Numbered from the stretch's first letter, positions 40,001-50,885 are shown. The stretch is DNA of 64,000 bases from Archilochus colubris (GCA_023079485.1 CM041091.1:32324146-32388145); one strand, 5' to 3'. Notes: a model not told the origin generated them from the letters alone. Made by a program: numbers and translations.

Positions 40001-42885
40001 GGGTAGGTTGGGTGTCACCTTTTGTGTCACCTGTCCTGCTGGACATGAGATGCACTTTGGTGCTTGCAGAGCTAGTAGTTCCAAGGTATAAACTTTTAAT
40101 TAGAAGTACTATGGGATCCTGAAGCCTAGGAGATTACCAGGCCTAGGAGAATAGGGAGAAAAGTAAATACATTGTATTTCTTAAGGAGTTAATAAGTTAA
40201 TCAAGATTGTGTGTAAGCTTTATTTACTTACATCCCTGGCACATTTAGCTTAAGTTAGGCATAAATCTGTTTGACTCTAGGACCATTCACTGGGTTCAGG
40301 AACAGCGTGGCCAGCAGGTCCAGGGAAGGGATTCTGCCCCTGTGCTCAGCCCTGGGGAGGCCACAGCTTGAGTCCTGTGTCCAGTTCTGGGCCCCTCAGC
40401 TCAGGAAGGAGATTGAGGTGCTGGAGCAGGTCCAAAGGAGGCAACTGGGCTGGTGAAGGGACTCGAGCACAGATCCTGTGAGGAGAGGCTGAGGGAGCTG
40501 GGGGTGTTGAGGCTGGAGAAGAGGAGGCTCAGGGGAGACCTCATCACTCTCTCCAACTCCCTGAAAGGAGGTTGGAGCCAGGGGGGGGTTGGGCTCTTTT
40601 CCCAGGCAACTCTCAGCAAGACAAGAGGGCAGGGTCTCAAGTTGTGCCAGGGGAGGTTTAGGTTTCTGTTCACCACCCTACTAGCACCTCTGAAGGCTTC
40701 TTGGTGAGGAACCAGTGAGGTTCCTGACCATGACAGTGATCTTATCCAGTGGGGATTGTATGATGCCTTCTCACCCAAAGATTCTTGAAGGTCATGGTCA
40801 TCTCCTCCGTTATCCCAGCCTATCTGGCTTGAGTTTGATGGGCACTCTTCAGGTGCAGTAACTTCACTCAACTTTCACTGTGTTTTTTTTACTAGGGGAT
40901 TGGAGCTGGGTGATCTTTAAGGTCCCTTCCAACCCAAACTGTTCTATGATCATTGCATGTGTACAGCCACACACTCCATCTCCCCCCAGCTTTCAGGTTT
41001 AGGGAATAGAAATTACAGCCATCTGAATTCTGTGATGATTTGCCTTAAAACCAGAGAGACTGTCTCACTGCCTTTTGCCTTTCTTTTTAGTAAATTTTTA
41101 GCCAATCTAAAAACCAAAAGTAACTTCCATGGAATAATTGACCAGATTAACAGCACGATCCCTGTATGAAATCTGAGCATGAACAGGGATCTCCTAATTC
41201 TTGCTTTCAGTGGATAAGTGACCTTTCAGTTTTAAATCTTTCTCTCTCTTCTTACCATATTGCAGTCAGGGAGGAAGTTAAACCCAGGTTTGACAGGTAG
41301 AGTTTTTTTATTTCCCTCGGCAGGGCACCTTTTGACCTCTATCTTCTTGCCAATGATTTTTTAAATCCTAAATGATTTGGGAATAATTGCTCCTCCTCTA
41401 GTGATTATTGCCCTTCACTGATAGTAAATCTGTGCAATCCCCAGGGGCTGGAGTACGTTTTTTGTATGCCTGTGCCACAAGCTGGCCTGGACAGGCATCA
41501 CTGCTCAGCTGCACCTGCACTTCCAGAGCTGCTGAGTGTCTTGCAGGAAAACTTGCCTGGACAGGAGAAAATACAGGGACTGCTTGGTGGGTTGACAAGT
41601 CCTGTCCTTTTTGTTCCCATTTTCAGAAGGGGAAATTAATTTTTTGGGCTTTTGGGAACCCAGTGCTGTAATTACTGCTAGGGAGCAGGTCTGCTCCTGG
41701 GGTGCCCCCATGGATTTTCCAGGGTTCCTTCCTTCCCCACAGCCTTTCTCCCCCTCAGGGAGTTGGAGGCAAACAAGATGAAGATTAAGTAGCTAAAGAT
41801 GGAGTTACTTCATGATGAACATGAATATATATTTTCAAGGCTGATGTGTTTCCCTGGTGTTAGGTGCTGCCTCCATTCTCTCCAGTGTAAGGTTGGAAGG
41901 TTGAAAACTGTTTTTTTGCTTATTTTTTAGAGATTACTGCTTTGTGTAGATGCTGGTTTTTGTTCAAACTGTGACATGAGCCCCCACCAACCATTTTTAA
42001 CTTTGAAGTGTAAAACTTTAATGCAGGGTATAGTAAGCACTTGAAATTTTGAAGATGCAGTTGTTAATAAGACCCCGTGGCTGATACGCTTCAATTTAAC
42101 AGAGATCTTTAACACTGACAGGGGCTCTGAGGTGAGCAAGTGTGCTGCACGTTTTCATCAGACACTCAGACAAATTTTAGCACAGCCTGAAGGTCTTTTC
42201 TCAGTTATTTTTTGGATCTACTCAGTTGAGTTTATTAACATTGGCGTAGACTTGAGCTGGGTGTAACGCAAACCGTGCTCATCCATATCACATTGTGCCA
42301 AAAGACATCAATTAGATTCTCTAGTAATTTCCCAAATTTCTGTATCAGCCAGAGTGTGGGGTAGGATCACAAGCTTAATCTTTTGGCTGGCTTTTAGAAG
42401 AACAATTTTTAGGCAATGTTTAAGAAGTTAAGCTTAATACTGCTTGGAGCACAACATAAATGCATCATTAGGAACGAAGTAGGACTAACTTCATAAAATT
42501 CAACATTTCCTCTGAACTGTGCCAAATCACTTTGATTCTTTGATTTTTTGGGATTGATTACAAGTTGTGCAGATGTTTACTGCACCAGCACATTGCTCGA
42601 GGAGCCCCAGCATGAATTACATTCAAGGGAGGGTGACTTGTAATCAATGCGATGACAACGTTGTCTCGTTTAATTTGTCTGATGGCAGCATTAAACCCCA
42701 AATCAAGCTGTTTGTGATGTCAGAGGAGTGTGATGTATGGGGCAAATAAAATCCACTCCATGCCAATGCTTCTGTATTTCCTGGCTCTGACAGGCCATCA
42801 TGATTGGAGATGATATCCTGAATGATGTCGGCGGGGCCCAGCGCTGCGGGATGAGAGCTCTGCAGGTGCGGACAGGGAAGTACAG
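18975..42885 (+). CDS. LHPP: LHPP (phospholysine phosphohistidine inorganic pyrophosphate phosphatase), 3'-partial
   Basis: A HAD-superfamily (HAD-like IIA) phosphatase reported to act on inorganic pyrophosphate and on phospho-His/phospho-Lys; cytosolic. Exons 18975-19090, 30655-30842, 31865-32018, 35270-35333, 36370-36462 and 42794-42885 join in phase to 235 codons plus 2 nt (human protein 270 aa). Motif I is [11 protein letters not shown] with the nucleophile D14 (DVSG); motif II is FCTNET near 49-54; the motif III lysine is in VVGKP (K186); motif IV is [14 protein letters not shown] (211-216). All catalytic residues are present and no frameshift or stop occurs. Every junction is GT-AG. The last exon (about 30 residues, PSDEHHP... 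in human) was not found before 64000. Gene order agrees with NKX1-2 upstream. Confidence 0.96.
20253..20297 (+). repeat. Dispersed 45-bp repeat, copy 1
   Basis: Shares GGGGAGCAGATCAGAAA and CCCATGGACAAG with the copy at 22354-22398, with only a few mismatches over about 45 bp. The family is unrecognised. Confidence 0.8.
20990..21560. promoter_or_regulatory. Candidate conserved noncoding element in LHPP intron 1
   Basis: Non-repetitive AT-rich sequence with many homeodomain-type words: CAGTTGGTCATTAATATTTG, AATTAATTCATTTTTG, ATCAATTAAAG, CATAATTGC, CACTAATTG and ATCGATATTATC. No coding frame. It may regulate neighbouring NKX1-2. The inference is from composition only. Confidence 0.33.
22354..22410 (+). 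repeat. Dispersed 45-bp repeat, copy 2, with an internal extension
   Basis: Same text as copy 1 at 20253. Here GATCAGAAAGCCCAT is repeated once more directly downstream, so the second copy carries a local duplication with a period of about 23 bp. Confidence 0.8.
23160..23360. promoter_or_regulatory. Candidate noncoding element with a POU octamer
   Basis: Complex non-repeat sequence containing an exact ATGCAAAT octamer at 23323-23330, next to ATTATGTGCA and ATTTACCAATAAAG, and CATCATTAACC upstream. It is in LHPP intron 1. Function is not shown. Confidence 0.32.
25045..25772 (+). mobile_element. CR1 LINE 3' fragment with RT motif
   Basis: The longest plus-oriented CR1 here. It opens with sequence encoding [11 protein letters not shown], the reverse-transcriptase FADD catalytic motif, then the thumb/C-terminal ORF2 region ([53 protein letters not shown]). 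The end has the octamers ATTCTATG, ATTCTGTG, ATTCTATG. Between GGTTTAGGTTGGA and GGTCCCTTCCAACC about 200 bp of the usual 3' part is missing, an internal deletion. In-frame disruptions make it inactive. Confidence 0.95.
26665..27212 (-). mobile_element. CR1 LINE 3' fragment
   Basis: Minus-oriented, with CATAGAATCATAGAATGGGC at its 3' end and ORF2 C-terminal text on the minus strand ([32 protein letters not shown]). It closely resembles the copy at 7491 and preserves the unbroken sequence at the point where that copy carries the 269-bp insertion. The 5' truncation is near the CTCACCAGGGCTGAGTACAG text. Confidence 0.94.
27997..28130. repeat. 46-bp tandem repeat, about 2.9 copies
   Basis: Units begin at 27997, 28043 and 28089, each starting TGAAGGAGA.TTTTGCT and containing CAGGATTTAA. 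They differ from each other at several positions. The last copy is incomplete. It lies in LHPP intron 1. Confidence 0.92.
29030..29290. promoter_or_regulatory. Candidate AT-rich noncoding element in LHPP intron 1
   Basis: Dense TAAT/ATTA words (ATTAACAATAATTATTCC, GCAATTAACCACTAACTG, TAATTGATAATTCAC), with no repeat match and no coding frame. It resembles vertebrate developmental enhancers in composition but could be plain AT-rich intron. Confidence 0.28.
30655..30842 (+). CDS. LHPP: LHPP coding exon 2
   Basis: The acceptor is TGAACTCAACAG/G. The exon encodes [16 protein letters not shown] (HAD motif II Thr) and then [17 protein letters not shown] and [15 protein letters not shown], a near-exact match to vertebrate LHPP. 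The donor is GATG/GTGAGG, phase 1. Confidence 0.96.
30843..31864 (+). other. LHPP: LHPP intron 2
   Basis: A 1.0-kb GT-AG intron between exons 2 and 3. Its central third is a CR1 fragment (31165-31500); the rest is unremarkable. Confidence 0.9.
31165..31500 (+). mobile_element. CR1 LINE 3' fragment
   Basis: Plus-oriented CR1 sequence: GAGAGGATGGAGGAGCTGGG, ACCTGAAGGG.ACCTACAGG.GGCTGGAGA, GGGAAGCTGTGGCTGCCCC, ending GGTCCCTTCCAGCCTAAGCC. The octamer tail is absent. The degree of decay suggests an older subfamily. Confidence 0.88.
31865..32018 (+). CDS. LHPP: LHPP coding exon 3
   Basis: A pyrimidine tract ending TCCTGTAG precedes the exon. It encodes [19 protein letters not shown] and [19 protein letters not shown], part of the cap domain as in human LHPP. 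The donor is GAGAGG/GTGAGT, phase 2. Confidence 0.96.
32019..35269 (+). other. LHPP: LHPP intron 3
   Basis: 3.25 kb, GT-AG. Mostly single-copy. A T-rich tandem segment (TTATTTGGTTTA-type words) lies at 33972-34030. No gene or clear transposon is seen. Confidence 0.88.
33972..34030. repeat. TTATTTGGTTTA-type short tandem repeat
   Basis: Three TTATTTGGTTT(T)A units separated by TTTTTA/TTTTTG spacers form an imperfect AT-rich array. Confidence 0.8.
35270..35333 (+). CDS. LHPP: LHPP coding exon 4
   Basis: A short 64-nt exon after TTTCCAG. It encodes [21 protein letters not shown]. The donor is TTAGAG/GTATTT, phase 0. Too short for ORF scanning alone, but it matches the family directly and joins exons 3 and 5 in phase. 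Confidence 0.95.
35334..36369 (+). other. LHPP: LHPP intron 4
   Basis: 1.04 kb, GT-AG, AT-rich. It includes an imperfect TATTAGTATA-type stretch at about 35718-35760. Nothing else recognised. Confidence 0.88.
36370..36462 (+). CDS. LHPP: LHPP coding exon 5
   Basis: 93 nt, 31 codons, phase 0 at both ends. The acceptor is TTTTTTCCAG. It encodes [13 protein letters not shown] with the HAD motif III lysine (K186), then [16 protein letters not shown]. The donor is CAGCAG/GTAAGG. Confidence 0.96.
38528..38600. repeat. (TAA)n and TAATATA AT-rich microsatellite
   Basis: About seven TAA triplets are followed by irregular AATATATGTAATATATAAT words. Confidence 0.93.
40297..40664 (+). mobile_element. 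CR1 LINE fragment
   Basis: Plus-oriented CR1 ORF2 C-terminal text ([39 protein letters not shown], then [13 protein letters not shown] in the next frame). It stops abruptly after GGGGAGGTTTAGGTT without its 3' end. Confidence 0.94.
40895..40953 (+). mobile_element. Detached CR1 3' tail
   Basis: CR1-type 3' end (TTGGAGCTGGGTGATCTTTA, GGTCCCTTCCAACCCAAACT, GTTCTATGAT), about 230 bp after the previous CR1 breaks off. It is either the displaced tail of that copy or a separate short insertion of another subfamily. Confidence 0.8.
42180..42560. promoter_or_regulatory. Candidate conserved noncoding element in LHPP intron 5
   Basis: Single-copy sequence retaining isolated CpGs (GGCGTAG, TAACGCAAACCGTG) in an otherwise CpG-poor intron. 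It has developmental-type words (TTTATTAACATTGG, ACATCAATTAGATT, CATAAATGCATCATTAGG). CpG retention and complexity suggest constraint, but conservation was not tested. Confidence 0.35.
42794..42885 (+). CDS. LHPP: LHPP coding exon 6
   Basis: The acceptor is GCTCTGACAG. It encodes [18 protein letters not shown], the HAD motif IV with the Mg-binding aspartates, then [10 protein letters not shown]. The donor is TACAG/GTCAGT, phase 2, so a further exon is required to finish the protein. Confidence 0.96.
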
Positions 42886-45800
42886 GTCAGTGCACAACCT
42901 CCACCCTGCAGGAATCATGGAAAAAAGGGGAAATAAGTGGAAATAATTATTTTTGCCCTTCTCTCTTTGCCAAATGACACCATGCTCTAATTTTCTTGCA
43001 ACATCTGAAAGAAATGGAGTTGTGCTTTGGAAGCTGGTTTGCGTTCAGAGTCAATGGGCAAGGGCAGGTTTTTTTTCTCCTGCTTTTGCAGATCTTTTTG
43101 CTGTTGATGGCACAAATTTATCATCAAGATACCCCTCTACTTGTCTGAACAAACACCTTGTGCAGTAGTTTGGATTTGCAGAGAGCATTTTTGTGTATAA
43201 AAGTGGCAGGAAGGGAAGGACATAGTGTCTTTGATCTTTTAAAGAAGTATTTTCTGTTGAATTACTGCTGTAATTTTTTCATCCCAGTGCACAGAACTGG
43301 TGTGTTTCTTGGGTTTTGCTTCTTTATTTTTGTTTTGCTGCTGCGTGGAAGCGTTCTACACTTGATAGAAGAAATGTCTGAAACTTCTAGCAGGGCTAAG
43401 ATGATAAAATGAGACTGTCAGTTCAGTGCTCTCTGAGGGTCGTATCTCACAGCTTTGTGATGGACTCCATATGTCTGCTATTTCCCCCAGACACGTATTC
43501 AACACTCAGATGCCTGGGATGCAAGAGCTGTTTCTCTGCTTCCTGTCTTTCCAGGGAGCTTTTCCAGCCTCACTCACCTCTTCCAAATGACCTTCCAAAA
43601 CCTTCTCCATGCAGGTGGCTCCATGTCTGCTTTCCCTGAGCCAAGAGCTGCAGAGAGGTGACCTGAGAGCACTTATAACCAGGACATGGTGCAGGGTTGC
43701 TTGGTGGAAAATGAAGCAAAATGAAGCCATCATCTGATGCTCAGGCCAGGTTAGGTTTGAGGTCAGCTCCTGAGGCAGAGCAGATGTTGGTCCCTACATT
43801 TAACATTTGGGTTCCATAACACTCTAAAGCTCCCCTGAACCTTCACCTCTTCAACCTGACCAAGCCTCATGGCACTGGGCATGGTCCAGCAGCACCATCT
43901 ATTCCTTGATTTTCAGATCGTGAGACTGTAAAAGAAGGACCTGCTTTTTGGAAGGGATACAGCAAGTGAGAATGGTGCTTTCCCTAGGTTAAATGAAAAG
44001 CTGTTTTGTTAGCTTTCAAGTCAGGCTGTTTCTCAGTTCTGCTTTTGGTTTATGTAAGGTGATAGAATAATACCCAGTGCCTCAGTTCTAGTGGGCCAGC
44101 AAGTGATGCTTTATGAAAAAAAAAAAAAAAAGACAGGTATAAGTGTGTTGCATTTGGGGTATTTTTGCACCTTTAAGATATTACATCTCAAAATCAGTTA
44201 TCTAGTTGAATAAAGCACAAAAAAACCCCAAAGATTTAAAAAGTAGGTATATACTTTGTATTCTTGGAGTTGTCTGTAACCTGTGTCATCCTATTAATTT
44301 CCTAAAGGAGAAAACAAGGATTTAATGGCTGAATTTATTCTGATATTAAGGGGACCTTTTTGTGAATCTACATCTTAATGACACACGGATCCAGGTGTCA
44401 GGGAGGGAAACAGCTCTGCTCACAAGGGTGAATTACACCTTTGCTACTCAACAAATGTCTCCTGTGACATCCCAAGGAGGGTCCCAGGTGATGCTGCATC
44501 CACATTATTAAGGTGACTGACATAAACTCTATACACACACACATAAAAATAGGTAGAATCTGATGCTGGAAAAAACATTTTCTTCTATCAAGTCTGAGTC
44601 ACAGTTTCAGAGTTGAAAGGGAGTCCTCAGCTGTTCTAGATGGGGAGCAAGATTGTTTTCCACTGTTCCATTTCCTGTTGCAGCTTGTGGTTGTTGTTAC
44701 CTGAAACCAAATCTGATGGTGTGGGAGTGAAACACAGATGAGTGTCTCTTGAGATTAAGCCAGTCCTGGTGTTAGCAATTGTGAGTCAAGTGAAGTAACT
44801 CCTGTTTGCCAAGAGAGGTCAGAGCTGTAGCTGGTTTTGAGAATGACAGATTTTTGTACATGTGGAAAATTGAAGCAGTGAGTATTGAGAGAGATGGGGA
44901 AAAAAATCAAAACCTCAACCAAACCCAAACAAATGAATGAAATGAGGAATAACAGCAAATTTAATTATTCCATGGCTGGTTTCAAGTATAAAATGATGCA
45001 CACATCCTCTCTTGCTGTGCTACACCCAAGGACCTCTGGATGGCACCATCACCTCAGCCTTAGCCACAGCTTCGGGTCCCCAAGGCTTGAGGCTGCTTTT
45101 GCAAAAGGAGTGGAAAGCACAAAAGGCTCAGGTTGTTGGGTTTGTTGCTGTTGGATTTCCAAAGGTTTCAGTTCTGAGAGTCCATCCTGCAGCTCAGGAC
45201 ATGGGTGATCACCCCAGATGAGTTCTCTCTGGGTTTCTTCAGCCATGAGCAGTTTTTTCCATTGCCACCCTAAGGGTGCTGCCTTGCTTCAGCTGATTTG
45301 AGAATCAAATAACAAAGAAAAGAGGAACTACCCCCAGGAACTGCTGCAGGTGCATTTCACAGCATTTTCTGTGGAAATGACATTATTTGCACAAGTTATG
45401 CCAGTGAAGACATTCTGCATGTTCTGCTGCTCATCCAAACAGCTCTGTTGGACCCCTCTGGTCTCACCTAAATGCTGTCCCTGCCTGGCAGAGATTGTCA
45501 CCTTCTCTCCTCCTTCTCTGTCTCTTCTTTCAGGGGTCAGTGCAGTTTGCAGGAACATCTTTGAGGTCTGTGTCCCACCAAAGGTTTATGCATCCCAGCA
45601 GGAAAGATGGCTTGAATCATGGTTTACTGTCCTGCTTGTTGGTGTTTCAAAGGCACTTCAGCAATCACAGGCTGCAGAGCAACTTGGTGCATTTTACTTG
45701 CTTTAATAACCTAGAAGGAAAAATCCCCTTTGGCCCTGAAAGCTTTTTATGGGAAGAATCTGTGGATCTGCTGATGGAGATTTCAGCAACAGGCAGGGGT

Positions 45801-46501
45801 GGAGAGGTTTTCTGTAGGACAGGCAGCCTCCAGCTGACATCTGCAAGGGTTTCTGCAGTCCTGGCTGCTCCCAGGGTGGGTTCAAAGTGTGGGGTAAGCT
45901 GCAAAAACATTGTTTTACACCACTGTGCACAGAGGTCCTGAAAATCAGCTCCTTTGTCTCACTTCTTTTGTGCATTAAAACAAAAATGTATGAAAAGCTG
46001 TAGAGATGTAGCTGTAGATTTCCTTTAGTATGGCAAGCTTTGCATGTTCCTCTCTCCTTCATCTGTGCTTGTCTTCTCTAAAGCACTTAATCCTCCATCA
46101 GGATTTCATCTCAAATGTTGAGCTCTTTTCAACCAGGCATGGTGTAGATCAGTCCATGGAATGTCATAAATCCCAGCTGCAACATGGAATAAAACTTCTG
46201 TTGGCACAAGTCATGGCTGCAGGGGAAAGGTGTGGAGAGAAGGTGATGTTCTGAGTTGGTCTCAGCATGGTTCTCCAGCATGGGCTGAGTGGTTGAGTTG
46301 GCCAAGTGTAGCCTTTATTTGGTGTAAAATCCAAATGCAGAGGGTCAGTCTGGTCCATAGGATTGTCCCTTCTCTCACTTTGTCCCTTTTACAGGACAGA
46401 TGAAGCCATTGCTGCAGACTTGTGTGCCAAGAGAAGAAACTGGTGTGGGGTTTTCCAGCATTGGGAAATCTGATGCTGATTACCAAGTTTCTGTGTCACA
46501 C

Positions 46502-46525
46502 CTGTGTGTGTGTGTGTGTGTGTGG
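46502..46525. repeat. (TG)11 microsatellite
   Basis: Perfect TG dinucleotide run. Confidence 0.97.
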
Positions 46526-46559
46526 AGGCCCTTCACAGCCAACACCTTTCCCAGCTGGG

Positions 46560-46790
46560 AAGAACTTGCACAGGGTATGTGCTAATTCCACTTGCAGCTA
46601 ATTGGCCTTGACATCAAACCAATAATTTCCACAATAACTATTGATTCTGCAATGCTGCATAATGCCCTTGTTCCTCTTTTGTTTCATGCAAGTCAGAGCA
46701 GAGAGAAATTACTTTGTGGCTCTTCCAGCTGTCTCTCTTCAAAATTGGAATCAGCTTTCAGGTGTGTCAGCTCATCAAATTGCAGGTGAT
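46560..46790. promoter_or_regulatory. Candidate noncoding element in LHPP intron 6
   Basis: Non-repeat sequence with clustered SOX/homeodomain-like words: GCTAATTGGCC, AACCAATAATTTCC, ACAATAACTATTGATTCTG and CTTGTTCCTCTTTTGTTTC. No coding frame is convincing. Weak evidence, composition only. Confidence 0.28.
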
Positions 46791-48317
46791 GGCAAGAAAA
46801 ACTCCCTACCTACCCCTTTCTCCTTGCTGTGATTTGCAGGCTTTGCTTTGTAAGAAAACCTGAGTATCCACATGAGGTTTTCTTCATTTCATTGGGGATT
46901 CATCTCCATCCCATGGCTGATACAGCAACATCCCTGAGCTCCTTTGTTATGGACATAAAGGATCACCCAGGGATGGAGGATAAAAGGACAGGGTTCCACC
47001 AGAGCATCCATCTCTCTCCAGCTCTGCCACTGTTCTCCAGGTCAAGTTACTCCATGTAGCCATTCTTCAGTTTCCCCACTTTATAATTATCCTCTGAGAA
47101 TAATAAAGTAGCTTGTGATCTGTTCCTCTTATCTGACTGAAGACAAAAGACAGAATTTGTACAGATTTCTAGAAAATCAGCTTGCCAAGAGAAAAATCCA
47201 GATGTGGCCAAGACAAAAGTTGTGACAGAAGGAAGGTCTTGCAGGCTGCCATTGTCAGCTGATTAAGGACTGAGAAAAACAGGGTGGGTCTTTGTAATAA
47301 CTTCCTCAATGAATTTATAAAATTATTCTTAAAGTTCCCACCCATTAATAAATTCACAGCTGTGACTGTCATGGGACATGAACCCTCATGACATCTTCTG
47401 CAAGGGAATAGTCACATCCTACTGCTCTGCAGGGAAGCAGCATCCCCCCACCCTCACTTTCTTGCTCACTGTGTTACTAACCCCAACCAAGAAGAACAAT
47501 TTTATTGGTTTGTTCACATCTCCTGGGTCTTGATGGAACATACCAGAAGTGTGTAGTGAGGACTGACAGAGACACTCCCTTTGTGCTGAAACAGAATCAG
47601 AGACATTTCAGTGGCCTCCTGGTCCTGATAATTAAGCCTGTTTCAAATATTAAGTGGAAAGACTCCCAAACCATATTTCTATTGTAAAAAGTTGTGTTAT
47701 AATTCACATTAGTTAATAGCTTCAGAAATGCTTATTAAAACCTAGTGTCAGCAAGTTGGTTCTCATTTTAGGTGGTTGCAGTCAATCCTAAGGCACAGCC
47801 TTACTCACTATTTATTGCACATCCAAATCACAGTTTTCTGTCCACGTGAGGATCTTCTTCACACGTGTTCATCAATTTCTTGGCCACAATTTGGTAACTG
47901 TAATCTTTGAACAGGCTTTGTAGAGGAGGTTCAAAGGAGACACACTCACATAATCACCTGATGACAGCATTAAGTTTTCCCAATATATTCAAATATCCAG
48001 ATACAGAAATGACAATTTTAGTGCCTGGTGCTTTGGCCTATGAGAAGGTTTAATTTCTTGCTGCCATAGTGTGCTGGTACAATCCAACCATCCACTTTTC
48101 AGGGTATCACCAATCCCAACATAAAATAAATTGCAGTGGAAATACAAGTTGTTGAGCTACAAGTGGTGAACTTGGGAAGCAGAAGATTTAATCCTCTGAC
48201 TCTAAAGAATCATCTTTGGTGTGTCTTGAGTATTTCTCTTTCCTTAACTGAGCATAGCCAAGTGTTTGCTTCCCAGTGAAGTTACTGATTTATATTAGAA
48301 ATACCAGTTGAACTACA

Positions 48318-48362
48318 TGACTGTTTTAGGTCCCTTCCAGCTGAACTATTCTGTTTCATTCT
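48318..48362 (+). mobile_element. CR1 3' tail remnant
   Basis: Text ACTGTTTTAGGTCCCTTCCA, GCTGAACTATTCTGTTTCAT resembles a decayed CR1 3' end in plus orientation. Confidence 0.6.
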
Positions 48363-48973
48363 AAATGCAGATTATCACTCAGCTATAAACACTTACAACA
48401 GGAGCAAGAAGGGATAGAGAGTTCTGCTATGTTGTAGCTAATCTATAAATTTAACTCTCTTCAGTCCCAAAGAGAAATGGGAGTTTATTTGCTTTTTATG
48501 AGCATATTAATTTATTTGCTGGTACCATAAGAAACCTTGAGGAGGCAGAATGTGCTCCAGCCAGAGCCATGGTGAGTGCTGTACATTTTCTCATGTGCTG
48601 CTCTGAAAAAATCAGTCTGAATATCCCAAAAGAGATCAGTCTGTGATGAGAGTAGGGGCAAGGGTGAATAAGAGAGGAATGGATCAGGTCAGTGAGGAAA
48701 TACAGGATTACCCCACAGTCTTGCCAGTCCTTCTCTCTATCTGCCTAATGCCTGACTCTTCCTCATCTTCAGCCCTGGTCTCATCCCATCCTAAATCCCT
48801 CTGCAAGGAAGCAGTTTGCATTATTCTGCAGATCAGGCTGGTAGTGACCACATCAACCTCTGCTGCTGCAGTTTTGCTTCCCCTCTTGCTTTACATTCCC
48901 ACAACACGTGCAGGAGCAGAGACAGCTGCCTTAAAGGTTTCCATTTCTCCTCCTCTGAAGCTGCTAAAATAAC

Positions 48974-48996
48974 AAATAAGTAAATAAATAAATAAA
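48974..48996. repeat. (AAAT)n short microsatellite
   Basis: Tetrameric AAAT run with one interruption. Confidence 0.85.
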
Positions 48997-50694
48997 GGGC
49001 TACAGGAGGAGGAGCAGGAGGTGGCCCCAGTGTCAGCCACCAGAAGCAAGAGGCAGTGGGAGCTGGGAGGGCACCTGGCTCAGGTGAGGTCCATGGGACT
49101 AAACCAAATGGGATTAATCCAAAGTTAATGGCCATTTTTTTCTTTCTTCTTTTATTCATACCAGGCTGAGCTGGCAGCTTTTCTTAACCTGACAGTCGTG
49201 TTCACTCCTGCATCTTCCCAAGTAACCCCAGAGCCTATGGCTGGTCCAAGGCATCTGTGTTTCTCTCCTCCCTGAAGATAACATCACTTATAACCTCAGG
49301 TGGTGGTGTCTGCACTGCCTGCAAGGAGACAGCTCAGGGGCTCTCCAGGGTTTCTCCAAAGGGTATTCACCTCCTGCACAGCACCCACTGTCCCTGCAGA
49401 CCCCCCTGCCCTCCCCTCAGCTCCCTGTCCCAGGGGACCTGCAGGCTCACAGACCACCTCTGGCTCCTGCCAGACCCTCAGCCTCCCTCCCAGTCTATGA
49501 GGCAAGACAGAAAGCAGCTCCTTGCCTATTTTTTATCTTTAGGGACTTCTTCTCAGTGCCAGCATAATTCCTGCAGTAGAATTCAACAGCAAAGCAGTCC
49601 TGGGAGCCAGCAGAGCCCAGCACTGTTTTTCAACACTTGTCACTTGCAGAATGCTGAGCTGTATGAGTTTGTCCAACACTTGACAGCCATGATGAATGCC
49701 ATACCAATGGCTAACTACTTTATTTCCATAAAAAATGCTAATGAGTGTGTTGAAATGTGCTGCAGAAGTGGCAGAGCTGGGACAAATGGGTAATTGTGGT
49801 TTCACTGGAGATTTCCTTTTTTAAAACAGGGGTTCCTCTTCTCTGCATCTTTTTTATTTTTTTTTTTCCTCCTGTGGTTAAATGTCATTCCAGCTCACTT
49901 GGTGGATGGAGTCTTCTCAGCAGAAGGACAGGCTGCTCTGATTGATAAAACCAAAGCAGAGTGTTGTTTTCCAAAGCAGAGAGAAGCAAACAAGAGAGAG
50001 GCAGGCCAAGTCAGCTGCTGATGTAACTCCCTCAGAGCAAATGGTTTCCTATCTGCCTGAAATTTAATCTGCTGGCTTGGCCTCTCTTGCTCACACCATA
50101 AACATGCTGGGGAGCTGTGGTGCTGGACACAGGGACTGCTGTCCCTCCTGTCCCTGCCAGGCTTGGGCTGGTGGCTGCTTTTTATCCCCTTTGGGAAGCA
50201 TGATGTGGCTTGCTTGGTGTTAAAAATAAAGCAGCCAGCAGTGCCAGCTTTGGGTCTTCTGCGTGTCAGTGTTCATGGACAAGCTTCATGTGAGAAAAGG
50301 GAATAGGGACAGCTTGCTGCTGGTGCTGGGACATGAGTCAGGTTCACACTTAGCCCTGAAACAATGACAATTCTCACTCATCTGGGGGTTTCAGTCACTG
50401 TCGACAGCGTCCACATTGCCTCCTCCGTTTCCCTGCGTGTTCACAGGCAGCTGTAAAACCCCACGCAGGGTTAGTGCATGGGGTCTGTGTCCTCTGCCAG
50501 GGCTTTCAGCTTGAGCCCTCGTCCTCCTTAAAAGCAAGGGTGAGTCTCAGGGCTGTGGGGAGCAGGGCTGGGAAGACCCGCTGCCTGCCAGCTGCACCCA
50601 CTGCACACGCTGTCCCTCTGGGGTGAGCATCTCAAAAGCTTTCCCCTTCTTGACTCTCCTCTGACTTAGGTCTAAAATGGGCCAGTGAGATCAG

Positions 50695-50885
50695 CTGATG
50701 GAATCCAGACTGGTTTGGCTTAGAAAAGACCATGGGCAGGGACACCTCCCACAGCCCAGGTTGCTCCAAGAAAATCCCAGCTGGGCTGAGACACTGCCAG
50801 GGATGGGGCAGCCACAGCTTCTCTGGGAAACCTGGGCCAGTGATACTCTGCTAAATGGTGTTCCCACTCCATAGACGTATTCCTG
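50695..50885 (-). mobile_element. CR1 3' fragment, decayed
   Basis: Minus-oriented text (GGGCAGGGACACCTCCCAC, CCCAGGTTGCTCCAAG, GGGATGGGGCAGCCACAGCT) parallels the CR1 at 17578. The minus strand retains [11 protein letters not shown]. Octamers are lost. Confidence 0.82.

Larger units (their letters stand above)
36463..42793 (+). other. LHPP: LHPP intron 5
   Basis: 6.3 kb, GT-AG. It contains an AT microsatellite at 38528-38600, a CR1 fragment with a separate tail (40297-40953) and a candidate noncoding element (42180-42560). No additional coding exon fits, because exon 5 (phase 0) joins exon 6 directly. Confidence 0.88.

Noticed and set aside
44885..45208. Possible LHPP last exon near a CAC CAT CAC run at 45047
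   Set aside because: The context reads WHHHL rather than SDEHHP, the phase does not fit, and the downstream VDN...AEAVDL block is absent.
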